The position numbers were made by a program, and so were the translations under genes. Source: Streptomyces griseorubiginosus (GTDB lineage: Bacteria > Actinomycetota > Actinomycetes > Streptomycetales > Streptomycetaceae). From it: DNA of 53,679 nucleotides. The stretch is from the NCBI RefSeq assembly GCF_017614965.1, contig NZ_WVUG01000020.1:1-53679 (forward strand). Reading direction: 5' to 3'. Of the stretch, positions 32,815-41,843 are shown one piece after another (the stretch's first letter is position 1; each line of letters opens with the position of its first letter). The notes under the pieces were generated by a model that was not told the origin of the DNA, did no database searches, and saw only the letters and a list, made by a program, of their open reading frames with translations.

Positions 32815-35661
32815 GTGGAAACATCCGTGCGCTCTGATGAATCCGCACAGCTTCTGCGCGCGCTGGAAGGGATTGCGGTAGGCCACGGCGGCATCGTCGA
32901 ACTGCACGGCGACCCCGGCACGGGAAAGACCCGGCTGCTGACGTGGCTGATGGCCCGGGCGCGGGAGCGGGGAGTCCAGGTGCTCGACGGCCGCTGCCAT
33001 CCCACGGAGCGCGACGCCTTCTGCGTCTTCACCCGGGCCCTCAGCGACCTGGTGACTCCAAAACGGCTGGCCCGGCTCTCCCCCGCCCACGCCGACCTTG
33101 TCCAGGCGGGACTGTGCGCCCGGCGCGGCCGTACCGATCCCGCGCCCCGGCCGCTCCCGCTCTCCCAGGCGGTGCGCGCCCTGCTGGCCGACGCCGCCGA
33201 CGAGGGACTGCTGCTGGTGCTCGACGACTTCCACTGGGCCGATCCGCTGTCCCTGGAGTTCGCCGACCACCTGGTGCGCTGGTCGCTCAGGGCGCCCGTC
33301 CTCATCGTCATCGCCCACCGCCCCCGGCAGGCCGGCCCGCTGCTGCTCAGCACGCTCGCCAACGGCGCCGAGCAGGGCCGGGTGACCCGCATCGCGCTGC
33401 GCCCGCTCCGCCTCGAACAGGCGGCCCGGCTGCTGGACGTGCGGCCCGACACCGACTGGCTGCCGCCGGTGCACCGGGAGAGCGAGGGCAACATCCTCAG
33501 CCTGCTGGTGCTCGGCGAGTCCGCACCGCTCAGGCCTCACTTGTCCGCCGGCCTGGTCGCGGGCCGACTGGCCCCGCTCGCCGCCGAGTTGGAGCTGCTG
33601 AGCCCGAGCGAACGCCTGGTGGCCGAATCCGGCGCCGTGCTCGGCAACCGCTTCACCAGAGAGGAGCTGACGGCCGTCTCCGAGCTGCCCTTCCCCGAGG
33701 TGTGCGCGGTCGTCGCCGAGTTGATCCGGCACGACATCATGCGCCCGCTGCCGCTGACCGCCTCCCGGTTCACCTTCCGTCAGCCGATGGTGCGCGAACT
33801 GCTCAACCACCGGGCGGACCGCTGCTGGCAGCAGCAGGCCCACCGCAGGGCCCTGGCTCTGCTCAACCGCAGGGCCGCCCCGGCCACCGAGCGGGCGGCG
33901 CACATCGAGCTGTCCACCGACAGCTTCACCCGGCAGGACCTGGAGACGCTGGCCCGGGCCGGCGAGGAGGCGGTGCTCAGCGCCCCCGAGGACGCCGTGC
34001 GGTGGCTGTCGCTCGCGCTGCGCGGCCTGCCCTCGGACGACGGGTCGACAGGCCGGCTGCTCGGCCTGATCCCGCCGCTGACCCGTGCCCTGCGGTCCAC
34101 CGACTATCTCGACGACGGGGAGGCACTGCGACACCTGATCGGCGAGGACTCCGGGACCCGCCCGGTCGAGGCCCGCTGTGCGGCGATACGACTGTGTGTG
34201 CTGGCGGAGTGCCTGCAGGGACGGTTCACCGACGCCGACGCGCTACTCCGAGCCGAACTCGCCCGGCTCGGCTCCGACACCACCGATCGGGACACGTCCG
34301 CCCGCCTGACGGTCCTGCGCGGCACCGTGGCGTCCCTGCGCTACGACGCCGAACTGCCCGCCATGGCTTCCACCGCACTGCTGCTGGCCCGCTCCGGCGG
34401 CCGCCCGGCGACCCTGGCCGCCGCCCTCTCGCTGCACGCCCTCGCCGAACTGACCGCCGGCCGCACCACCCAGTCCCTGGCCGCCTACTACGCCGCCGTG
34501 CGCCAGATGGACGCGCTACCGGACGCCGAACTGCGCCCGCACACCGAGTACCTGTCCCTGCTGGGCTGGTGCGCCTCCTCGCTGGGGCGTCCACGCGAGG
34601 CGGAGTCCTTCTACGACCGCGGGATCGCCGTCTCCGCGCACGGCGCGCCCGACGTCGTCCTCCCCGTGCTGCTCAGCGGTCGGGCCGAGGCCCAGTTGCG
34701 CCAGGGCCGGCTCAGCGACGCCCGGCGCTCGGCCGCCGAGGCCGGACGGCTGGCCGGGCACTTGGGCGCGGACCGGCTGCGCGCTTATGCGACGGCACAG
34801 GAAGCGCTGTGCGCCACCTACGCGGAACCGCCGGGCAGCACCCGCGCCTCGGCGCGCACGCAGGAGGCGCTGCGGGTCCTGCACCCGGCGAGCGGCGCCT
34901 GGCACGCCGTCGCCGTTCTCACCATCGCCGAGTCGCTGCTGCTCTCGGACAGTCCGGAGCGCTGCACGGACCTGCTTCTCGACCTGGCCGCCCCCGACCT
35001 CGACACCCTCACCCTTCCGCTGCGCGCCCGGGCCTGCGAACTGCTCGCCCTGGCCGCCCTTGCCTGCGGCACCCCCGTCGCGCCGTGGGCCGACCGTGCC
35101 GCCCAGGTGCTGCGGGCCTGCCCGCTGCCGCAGATCCGGGCCTACGCGCTCATGGCCCGAGGCCACGAGTCCGTCCAGCGGAAGGACCCGACCGCCGCGG
35201 TCACCGCCTACCAGGAGGCCGAACGGCTCACCCAGGGACCCGAGTTGAGGTTGCAGCGCCTGTGCGCGGCCGTGGCGTCCGCGCGGGCGGCCGGGTCCGG
35301 CGGGCGGCCCGAGGAGGCGGCGAGGCTGTGGGCCGCCGCGAGGGAACTCGCCGGCCGGCTGCGTGTCCTGCGCTTCGCGGGGCCGCCGTCCGACGCCTGC
35401 CGGAGCGACGACGTGTCGCCCGAACCCGCGCCGACCGGGCCCGAGCTCACCTCGTTGACCCGACGCGAGTTGGATGTGGCGCGTCTGGTCGGCATGGGCC
35501 GGCGTACTCGTGAGGTCGCCGGGGCGCTGAAGGTGAGCCCGCGCACCATCGAGGTTCATCTCTCCCGCATTTACCGGAAATTGGGCATCGGCTCTCGCGC
35601 CGAGCTGGCCAGACTGATGGCCGTACGTGCTTCTACTGATGCACGCACATTGAGATCCTGA
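32815..35661 (+). CDS. LuxR-family LAL regulator
   Basis: 948 aa, the normal LAL length. Walker A GDPGTGKTRLL at residues ~33-43, Walker B LLLVLDDFHWAD, a long helical TPR-like middle, and a C-terminal LuxR helix-turn-helix (LTRRELDVARLVGMGRRTRE, then VAGALKVSPRTIEVHLSRIY). GTG start after GGGGGAAAGG. Likely a pathway-specific activator. It follows the thioesterase gene after a short A/T-rich promoter-like gap and precedes the SARP gene. Confidence 0.92.
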   Translation: METSVRSDESAQLLRALEGIAVGHGGIVELHGDPGTGKTRLLTWLMARARERGVQVLDGRCHPTERDAFCVFTRALSDLVTPKRLARLSPAHADLVQAGLCARRGRTDPAPRPLPLSQAVRALLADAADEGLLLVLDDFHWADPLSLEFADHLVRWSLRAPVLIVIAHRPRQAGPLLLSTLANGAEQGRVTRIALRPLRLEQAARLLDVRPDTDWLPPVHRESEGNILSLLVLGESAPLRPHLSAGLVAGRLAPLAAELELLSPSERLVAESGAVLGNRFTREELTAVSELPFPEVCAVVAELIRHDIMRPLPLTASRFTFRQPMVRELLNHRADRCWQQQAHRRALALLNRRAAPATERAAHIELSTDSFTRQDLETLARAGEEAVLSAPEDAVRWLSLALRGLPSDDGSTGRLLGLIPPLTRALRSTDYLDDGEALRHLIGEDSGTRPVEARCAAIRLCVLAECLQGRFTDADALLRAELARLGSDTTDRDTSARLTVLRGTVASLRYDAELPAMASTALLLARSGGRPATLAAALSLHALAELTAGRTTQSLAAYYAAVRQMDALPDAELRPHTEYLSLLGWCASSLGRPREAESFYDRGIAVSAHGAPDVVLPVLLSGRAEAQLRQGRLSDARRSAAEAGRLAGHLGADRLRAYATAQEALCATYAEPPGSTRASARTQEALRVLHPASGAWHAVAVLTIAESLLLSDSPERCTDLLLDLAAPDLDTLTLPLRARACELLALAALACGTPVAPWADRAAQVLRACPLPQIRAYALMARGHESVQRKDPTAAVTAYQEAERLTQGPELRLQRLCAAVASARAAGSGGRPEEAARLWAAARELAGRLRVLRFAGPPSDACRSDDVSPEPAPTGPELTSLTRRELDVARLVGMGRRTREVAGALKVSPRTIEVHLSRIYRKLGIGSRAELARLMAVRASTDARTLRS

Positions 35662-35801
35662 GAGGCTACACCTATCTCGATGAGGAGAGCCCGACCCGGG
35701 CGATGCGAAAAATGGACAAACCTTTAATCAAGGGAAGGTCCGTCTTCGAACATTCCTCGTGGCCGGGTCCCGCGTTTCCCCCCACAAGGAAGGCAGCGTC
35801 A

Positions 35802-36569
35802 ATGCGATTCGAGATCTTGGGAAGCCTGCGCGTCACCGACGGCGAGGACGTGTTCACGGTCAGCGCCCCGAAGATGGAGTCCCTGCTCGCGGCCCTGCTG
35901 GTACGTGCCGACGACGTCGTGTCCATGGACCAGATGTGCACCGAGATCTGGGGTGACGAGCCGCCGCGCCGGGCCACCGCCGCTCTGCACGTCTATATTT
36001 CGCAGCTGCGCAAGCTGCTCGGCCGCGTCCATCAGGGCGAGAGCCCGATCGTCACCCGGTTCCCCGGTTATGCCCTGTGCCTGGGCGACAGTGACCTGGA
36101 CGCGCACGAGTTCCAGCGGCTGGCCCGGCAGGGCCGGGCGGCGCTCCGCGCCGGGCGGCACCAGGAGGCCTCCGCTGCCTGCGGCCGGGCGCTTGCGCTG
36201 TGGCGGGGCACCGTGCTCGGCGAGGTGCGCGGCGGGCCCATCGTGGCGGAGTTCGCCACCTGGGCCGAGGAGACCCGGCTTGAGTGCGTCGAGCTGCGCA
36301 ACGAGGCGGAGCTGACGCTGGGTCGGCACCGCGAGCTGGTGGGCCCACTGTACGCGCTGGTGAACCGGCATCCGCTGATCGAGGCGTTCCACGGTCAGCT
36401 GATGCTCGCCCTGTACCGCTCCGACCGGCGGGCCGAGGCCCTGCGGGTCTTCCAGCAGTTGCGTGAAACGCTCGACCGTGAGCTGGGCATCACGCCGTGC
36501 CGGCAGCTGCACGAACTGCACCAGCAGATCCTGGCCGACGAGGAGTCACGCGTGCCGGCCGCGGCGTGA
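35802..36569 (+). CDS. SARP-family activator
   Basis: 255 aa: OmpR-like winged helix (FEILGSLRVTDGEDVFTVSA ... AALHVYISQLRKLLG) then a BTAD helical domain (HEFQRLARQGRAALRAGRHQ ... ALRVFQQLRETLDRELGI). Small SARPs of this size activate Streptomyces antibiotic clusters through heptameric repeats overlapping -35 boxes. ATG at 35802 is chosen because AAGGAAGG lies just upstream; the ORF start at 35703 is rejected. It converges on the first monooxygenase gene. Confidence 0.93.
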   Translation: MRFEILGSLRVTDGEDVFTVSAPKMESLLAALLVRADDVVSMDQMCTEIWGDEPPRRATAALHVYISQLRKLLGRVHQGESPIVTRFPGYALCLGDSDLDAHEFQRLARQGRAALRAGRHQEASAACGRALALWRGTVLGEVRGGPIVAEFATWAEETRLECVELRNEAELTLGRHRELVGPLYALVNRHPLIEAFHGQLMLALYRSDRRAEALRVFQQLRETLDRELGITPCRQLHELHQQILADEESRVPAAA

Positions 36570-36599
36570 ACTCCCCGCGCCGAGCCCGCTCACGCGGCT

Positions 36600-36637
36600 G
36601 CCGCCGCACCGGGAGGTTCATGGCCCGGTGCGGCGGC
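36600..36637. terminator. Bidirectional terminator between SARP and monooxygenase genes
   Basis: Perfect 14-bp stem GCCGCCGCACCGGG / CCCGGTGCGGCGGC with a 10-nt loop between convergent genes. Confidence 0.8.
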
Positions 36638-36653
36638 CGGCGGTGACGCCTGG

Positions 36654-37817
36654 TCAGCCGGCGGCTTGACCGCGCGGTCGTGCTCCGTGGTCGGGGAGGG
36701 TGAGCTTGCCGCCGAACAGGTCGCGGTTCTCCTGGTACCAGCGCGCGGACTCGGCCAGCGGCCGGGCCGAACCGGTGAAGTGGGGAGCCACGTACCGCGC
36801 CAGCAGGTCGTAACTGCGCCTGGTCGGCTCCGGGGCGGCCCAGTCCTGGAGATACACCAGGAGGGTGCCGAACCCTCCGGTCTCCTCCTGCATGTGCCGT
36901 ATGCCCGCCACGGCGTCGTCGACCGAGCCCACGATCACGCTGCCCGCCTCGATGGCGGCCTCGATCGCGTTCTCCGGCTCGACGCCGGGGATGTTCACGT
37001 CGAGCCCGCGCAGATCGCCCCAGTACTCGTAGGCCCAGCGCCGGTAGCCGGCCCGCACGTCGTCGATGGCCTGCGCACGCGTCTCGGCGACGTGGATCGG
37101 CAGCGTGATCCGCCAGTTCGCGCGGTCGACGGTCCTGCCGTGCTCGGCGGCGGCCTCCTCCGCGTACCGCCACTGCGTCTTCATGTCCGGGGGACGGTGA
37201 CCGGGCCGCGACACACCGAACGAGACGGTGCTGATGCCGAGCTGTCCCGACAGGCGCACGCTGTGCGGCGAGGCCACGCTGGCGGCGGCGATCTCCACCT
37301 TGCCCGCCCGGTAGGGCGCGAGTTGGAGCTTGGCGTCCTGGAGGGTGAACCACGGCGTCTTCCTGGTGACCGGCTGGTCACCGTGCAGCAGTTCCACGAC
37401 GGCCTCCAGGGACTCCCCGAACATGCGGCGCATCTCGCCCCATTCCCGGCCGAGCATGTGCGCGTCCACCGGGCTGCTGCCCGCGCCGACGCCGAGGATG
37501 AAGCGTCCGCGCGTCAGGTGGTCGAGGTGCAGGGCGCGGGTGGCCACCATGAAGGGGTGGTGGTACGGCAGCGTCATCACGCCGGTGGCCAGCTTGATCT
37601 GGCGGGTCCGCTCGGCGGCGGCGGCCACGAACAGCTCGGGGACGCCGATGCTGTTCCAGCCCAGGGAGTGGTGTTCACCGATCCAGAATTCGTCGTAGTT
37701 GAGCCGGTCGAACAGCTCGATCAATTGGAGATCCCGCTCGAACTGGAGGGTGGGGTCCTCTCCGAGCGGGTGGAACGGGGCCAGAAACGCGCCGAATTTC
37801 AGTCGTTCCGGATTCAT
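36654..37817 (-). CDS. Luciferase-like FMN-dependent monooxygenase 1
   Basis: 387-aa bacterial-luciferase-type TIM barrel. FGAFLAPFHPLGEDPTLQFE, DEFWIGEHHSLGW, and GRFILGVGAGSSPVDAHM are typical LLM blocks. It needs reduced flavin, probably from the reductase at 42985-43512. MmyO, which epoxidises methylenomycin C, belongs to this superfamily, so oxidation of the cluster product is the likely role. ATG at 37817; the longer ORF is rejected. Divergent from the second LLM gene across 227 bp. Confidence 0.88.
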   Translation of the reverse strand: MNPERLKFGAFLAPFHPLGEDPTLQFERDLQLIELFDRLNYDEFWIGEHHSLGWNSIGVPELFVAAAAERTRQIKLATGVMTLPYHHPFMVATRALHLDHLTRGRFILGVGAGSSPVDAHMLGREWGEMRRMFGESLEAVVELLHGDQPVTRKTPWFTLQDAKLQLAPYRAGKVEIAAASVASPHSVRLSGQLGISTVSFGVSRPGHRPPDMKTQWRYAEEAAAEHGRTVDRANWRITLPIHVAETRAQAIDDVRAGYRRWAYEYWGDLRGLDVNIPGVEPENAIEAAIEAGSVIVGSVDDAVAGIRHMQEETGGFGTLLVYLQDWAAPEPTRRSYDLLARYVAPHFTGSARPLAESARWYQENRDLFGGKLTLPDHGARPRGQAAG

Positions 37818-37910
37818 CAAAAAATCCCCTCTCTGCTTTCGGCGGGGCGTCACCGGAACAAATGGTAGGCGCTGTGCCGGTGCCGGAGAGTGAGTCAGTT
37901 TCTCCTATTG

Positions 37911-37928
37911 TCCGCACCAATATGTTCA
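37911..37928. promoter_or_regulatory. Cluster motif, site B (CATATTGG...CAAT)
   Basis: On the minus strand AACATATTGGTGCGGACAAT, between the divergent luciferase-like genes. ATTG/CAAT forms an inverted repeat with 7 bp between. Same spacing as in site A. Confidence 0.55.
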
Positions 37929-38044
37929 CCGCCACCAGTACCGGCCACAGCCGGACCAGTTCGCTCTGGAGAGAGATTTTCCGCTCCCCTAATGTGGGCA
38001 GTCCTATTCTCGATTACATCAGACAGAGCGGGCGGAGCAGACAT

Positions 38045-38947
38045 ATGCGCCTTGGCTTCAGCCTTCCTACGTTCGGTCCGGCTGCGAAGGAGATGAACGG
38101 CATCGCGCGATTCGCCGCCGACGCGGAGAAACTCGGTGCGACCAGTCTCTGGGTCGGCGACCGGCTGTTGACCCCGGTGGACCCGACCGTCGGATACACC
38201 CCCGATTCCCCCGCCATTCCGGACGAGTTCCGGGTGGCGGCCGACCCGTTGACAGCGCTGGCACTCGCGGCGGCGGTCACCGGCGAGGTCCGGCTCGGCA
38301 GCAGTGGCATCAACGCGCCGTGGTACTCGCCGGCGCTGCTGGCCCGCGCGCTGACCAGCGTCGACGTGGCCAGCGGCGGTCGGCTGACGGCCGGGTTCGG
38401 CAGTGGCTGGTCGCCCGAGGAGTACGAGGCCGCGGGCGTGCCGTTCGCCGGTCGCGGCGCCCGGCTGGACGAGTTCCTTGACGTGCTGCTGGCCTGGTGG
38501 ACCGCCGGCCCCGTGGAGCACCGGGGCCCCCTGTTCACGATTCCGGCGGGCCACGTCGACCTCAAGCCGGTGCAGCGGCCGCATCCGCCGATCTATCTGG
38601 GCGCCTTCGGACGACGGGCGCTGCGGCGGATCGGAGAGCGGGCCGACGGCTGGATGCCGGTGTGGTGGGCGCCGGAGGCCTTTCCGGCGGCGCGACTGAC
38701 GGAGGGATGGGCGACCATCCGGCGGGCGGCAGAGGAGGCCGGGCGGGACCCGGACTCGATCGGGTCGATCCTGCGCGTCAACGTGGCGGCCGGCACGCCG
38801 GTGTCGGTGGTCGCCGAGGAGGTGCGGAAGATCGGCTCGGTGTTGCCGGCCGAGGACCTCTTCGTCGACTTCACCTTTGTGGCACGGAGCGTCGATCACA
38901 CCATCGATCTGGCCGGCCGCCTGCTGGAACTGGTCTCGGCGGGCTGA
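38045..38947 (+). CDS. Luciferase-like flavin (F420 or FMN) oxidoreductase 2
   Basis: 300 aa, shorter LLM subgroup. RLGFSLPTFGPAAKEMNGIA, LGATSLWVGDRLLTPVDPT, GGRLTAGFGSGWSPEEYEAA and HPPIYLGAFGRRALRRIGER are visible. The proteins of this length and pattern often use F420; cofactor is not certain. ATG at 38045 with GGCGGAG upstream; upstream in-frame ATG at 37862 would add 61 residues with no family match. Confidence 0.85.
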   Translation: MRLGFSLPTFGPAAKEMNGIARFAADAEKLGATSLWVGDRLLTPVDPTVGYTPDSPAIPDEFRVAADPLTALALAAAVTGEVRLGSSGINAPWYSPALLARALTSVDVASGGRLTAGFGSGWSPEEYEAAGVPFAGRGARLDEFLDVLLAWWTAGPVEHRGPLFTIPAGHVDLKPVQRPHPPIYLGAFGRRALRRIGERADGWMPVWWAPEAFPAARLTEGWATIRRAAEEAGRDPDSIGSILRVNVAAGTPVSVVAEEVRKIGSVLPAEDLFVDFTFVARSVDHTIDLAGRLLELVSAG

Positions 38948-38962
38948 CGGAGCGTCCTTCCT

Positions 38963-38999
38963 GGGCGCTGTGCCCGGTCCGGGGCCGGGCACAGCGCCC
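38963..38999. terminator. Bidirectional terminator between LLM 2 and MFS 2
   Basis: Perfect 15-bp stem GGGCGCTGTGCCCGG / CCGGGCACAGCGCCC with a 7-nt loop between convergent genes. Confidence 0.85.
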
Positions 39000-39014
39000 T
39001 CGACACGGCATGTC

Positions 39015-40439
39015 TCAGACGGCGACGGCGACTTCGTTGCGTTCGGAACGGGCGATCAACAGCCACGCGCCGACGGCGCCGGCGAGATACGCGATGCCGA
39101 TCAGCACGAAGCACAGCGCGGGGCCGCGGTTCCAGTCCGCGGTGGTGCCGAGTACGACGCTCATCGCGGCGATGCCCACGAGCGTGCCGATCTGCCGGTT
39201 GGCGTTGAGCACCGAGCCGGCCACGTTGGCGTGTTCGGGACCGGCGGCATCCACCAGGGCGGCGGTCATCCCGGGTGAGATGATGCCCGCGCCGATGTTT
39301 GCGAGGCCGACGGCCAGCGCCAGCACCCAGTAGGGGGTGGACGAGGACACGGTGACCATGGTCAGCGAGGCGAGGCCGGCGACAAGGAGGAAGACGGTCA
39401 GCAGGACGCCGTTGGAGAACCGCGCGGAGATGCGGGAGTAGACGACGTTGGCCAGCGGGAACCAGATCGTCATCGGCAGCAGTTCGAGCCCGGCCCGGAA
39501 GGGGCTGGAACCCCGGGCGTGCTGCAGGTACAGGCTCAGCATGAACATGCTTCCGTAGAGCGCGAGATTGAAGAGGAAACCCACCAGGTTCGCGCCGGCG
39601 AAACTGGGCCGACGGAACAGGGTCCACGGCATGACCAGGTTGTCAGCACGGCGTTCGCGGACCACCAGCGCACCGGCGGCCACCGCCAGCACGGCGTAGG
39701 AGACCAGCATCCCGCCGGCCCCCCAGCCGAGACGCGGGCCTTCGATGAGCGCGAAGCTCAGCGCGGCGAGGGCCACGATCCACAGGAGATGGCCGGGGAC
39801 GGCCAGTTTGGTGGGGCGCACCTCGGACGGGGAGATGTAGCGCTTGGTCAGCAGCATGCCGACGATGCCGATGGGCAGGTTGAGGACGAAGATGCTCTGC
39901 CAGCCGAAAGCGCTGACCAGGAGCCCGCCCACGGTCGGGCCCAGGCCCGCAGACGTGGCCACGATCGCCGACCACAGGCCCAGCATCCGTGTGCGCTCCC
40001 GCTTCTCCGGGAACGAGAACACCAGCAGCGACAGCGAACTCGGCATGAACAGCGCGGCTCCCACCCCCTGCACCAACCGCGCGACGATCAGCGCCGCCGC
40101 GCTCGGCGCGATCGCGCACCCGAGGGAGGCGACGAAGAAGACCGCCATGCCCCACAGGTAGACGGTCTTCGCGCCGAGCCGGTTGGCCAGGCCGCCGGCC
40201 AGCAACAGCAGGGAGCTGAAGACCAGTACGTACCCGTCCACGATCCAGGTGAGCTCGGGCAGCGAGGCGTGCAGACGCTCCTGGATCGCCGAGCCCGCGA
40301 CGTTGACGACGGTCACGTCCAGCGCGGCCATGACGAACCCGGTCGCGAGCGCGGTCAACCGCAGGCCTGGTGGTACGGGCCGTCGACGCGGTGCCGCGTC
40401 ACTGGCCAACGACACTGCTGCGGACTCGGCACTGGGCAT
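39015..40439 (-). CDS. MFS drug exporter 2, DHA2/EmrB type
   Basis: 474-aa membrane transporter of ~14 helices. DVTVVNVAGSAIQERL in TM1 (the DxTxVNVA motif of DHA2 proteins) and motif A-like GLANRLGAKTVYLWG follow family pattern. ATG at 40439 (MPSAES). Divergent from an ArsR-like gene with two palindromes between, which suggests the ArsR protein controls it. It may export the same product as MFS 1 or a precursor. Confidence 0.88.
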   Translation of the reverse strand: MPSAESAAVSLASDAAPRRRPVPPGLRLTALATGFVMAALDVTVVNVAGSAIQERLHASLPELTWIVDGYVLVFSSLLLLAGGLANRLGAKTVYLWGMAVFFVASLGCAIAPSAAALIVARLVQGVGAALFMPSSLSLLVFSFPEKRERTRMLGLWSAIVATSAGLGPTVGGLLVSAFGWQSIFVLNLPIGIVGMLLTKRYISPSEVRPTKLAVPGHLLWIVALAALSFALIEGPRLGWGAGGMLVSYAVLAVAAGALVVRERRADNLVMPWTLFRRPSFAGANLVGFLFNLALYGSMFMLSLYLQHARGSSPFRAGLELLPMTIWFPLANVVYSRISARFSNGVLLTVFLLVAGLASLTMVTVSSSTPYWVLALAVGLANIGAGIISPGMTAALVDAAGPEHANVAGSVLNANRQIGTLVGIAAMSVVLGTTADWNRGPALCFVLIGIAYLAGAVGAWLLIARSERNEVAVAV

Positions 40440-40488
40440 GGCTTTCCTCCGGAGTACTCGACCATTGAACCGACTACGACGATAGCCG

Positions 40489-40516
40489 TCAAATTTGATG
40501 CCTATCAACCTTTGAT
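40489..40516. promoter_or_regulatory. Two operator-like palindromes between MFS 2 and ArsR-like gene
   Basis: TCAAATTTGA (40489-40498) and ATCAACCTTTGAT (40504-40516) share ATCAA/TTTGA half-sites. They lie 52-77 bp from either gene start in the 128-bp divergent region and are likely sites of the ArsR-like repressor. Confidence 0.65.
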
Positions 40517-40567
40517 GGCTGTCGTACGATGAAGTCGCCGAGTCGGATCCCAGGAAGGCCCAGCCAC

Positions 40568-40906
40568 GTGACCGCACAGCCCACTGAGCGCATCACCGAT
40601 CACGTCGCCGCCGAGGACATCACCCTCCAGGGCGTGCTGGAGGCGCTGACCGACCCGGTCCGGCGCGGCATCGTCCGGCAACTCGCCGACTCCGAGCGGG
40701 ACATGGCCTGCGGGACCTTCGACTTCACCGTGAGCCGGTCCACCAGCACCCATCACTTCAAGGTCCTGCGGCGGGCCGGGATCATCCGGCAGCACTACGA
40801 GGGCACGGTGAAGCTGAACTCCCTGCGCCGCGCCGACCTGGACCGCGCCTTCCCGGGCCTGCTCGACGCGATCATCGAGGCGGCCCGCCGCGAGGTGAAC
40901 CGGTAG
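40568..40906 (+). CDS. ArsR-family winged-helix regulator
   Basis: 112 aa. LQGVLEALTDPVRRGIVRQL, then DFTVSRSTSTHHFKVLRRAG (recognition helix) and IIRQHYEGTVKLNSLRRADL (wing) form an ArsR/SmtB domain without the Cys metal sites of the classical sensors. So it probably senses an organic ligand. GTG at 40568 has GGAAGG upstream; ATG at 40529 lies next to the operators without a ribosome site. Confidence 0.85.
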   Translation: MTAQPTERITDHVAAEDITLQGVLEALTDPVRRGIVRQLADSERDMACGTFDFTVSRSTSTHHFKVLRRAGIIRQHYEGTVKLNSLRRADLDRAFPGLLDAIIEAARREVNR

Positions 40907-40925
40907 CCGGCCCGGTGCGTTCCCC

Positions 40926-41753
40926 TCACTCCGGGACGGGCAGGTAGAGCATGAGCAGCGGCTCCGACCTCTGGTGCAGCCCCAGGACGACATGATGGAA
41001 CCTGGTTCTGCGGCCGGGAGCGGAGCGAACCTCCACAGTCGCCATCCCCGTGTCCCGGGTCTCGTGCCGCGCCCACAGCCGCTCGAAGTCCGCACTCGCC
41101 GAGCACAGCCCACTGGCCATGAGTTCGAAGCGCGGATCGTCGAGGAAGCGCACGGCCTGGACACGGAACTGGCCGACGAGCCGCCCGGCCACCTCCAGCC
41201 AGTGCGGATAGCGGCTGCGGTTGCGGGCGTCGGTGAAGAACGACCACATGTAGTTGGAGTCCCCGTCCTGCACACCGAGCACGGTGCGCGCGGGCGCGTT
41301 GCTCACCAGGATGTTCCAGTACCGGTCGACCACGAAGGCCGGGGCAGGCTGCCACGCCTGCACGGCGAGCCGGAGCCGGGACACCTCCTCCGAGGTCACC
41401 TCCTGACTGGCGGCGGGCGGGTTGACCCCGGCCAGCAGATACAGGTGCGCGCGCTCGGTGCGGTCCAGGTTCAGCGCCTTGCTGACGGAGTCGAGCACGT
41501 CCTGGGAGACCTTGGCCCTGCCCTGTTCCAGCCACGTGTACCAGGAGGCGCTCACCCCGGCCAGCACCGCGACCTCCTCGCGCCGCAGGCCCGGTGTGTT
41601 CCGGCGCCCGCCCGTCCTCAGTCCGACATCACCGGGTGAGAGTCTCGCCCGGCGCGAGCGGAGGAAGTGGCGCAGGGCCGCGCGCCGCTCCCTGTCGACG
41701 TCTCTGATGTTCCCGGTCTCCTCCTGATCCAGAGCGATGCCGCCAACCCTCAT
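40926..41753 (-). CDS. MmyB-like XRE regulator 2
   Basis: 275 aa. Helix-turn-helix (RRNTPGLRREEVAVLAGVSA, SWYTWLEQGRAKVS) and MmyB-type ligand-binding domain (AFVVDRYWNILVSNAPARTV ... EPLLMLYLPVPE). No TTA codon seen, unlike regulator 1. ATG at 41753 with GAAGGG upstream; GTG at 41762 is an alternative. Its 3' end is 19 bp from the convergent ArsR-like gene. It may act on the oxidoreductase genes that follow. Confidence 0.88.
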   Translation of the reverse strand: MRVGGIALDQEETGNIRDVDRERRAALRHFLRSRRARLSPGDVGLRTGGRRNTPGLRREEVAVLAGVSASWYTWLEQGRAKVSQDVLDSVSKALNLDRTERAHLYLLAGVNPPAASQEVTSEEVSRLRLAVQAWQPAPAFVVDRYWNILVSNAPARTVLGVQDGDSNYMWSFFTDARNRSRYPHWLEVAGRLVGQFRVQAVRFLDDPRFELMASGLCSASADFERLWARHETRDTGMATVEVRSAPGRRTRFHHVVLGLHQRSEPLLMLYLPVPE

Positions 41754-41843
41754 GCAATCCACCCTTCACACACGAAGAATCAGTCCGAGTGGCCGGGAAC
41801 GGGTGACCCGGCCCGGGCCACCGGGAGCGCTCGGTCCGGGCCG

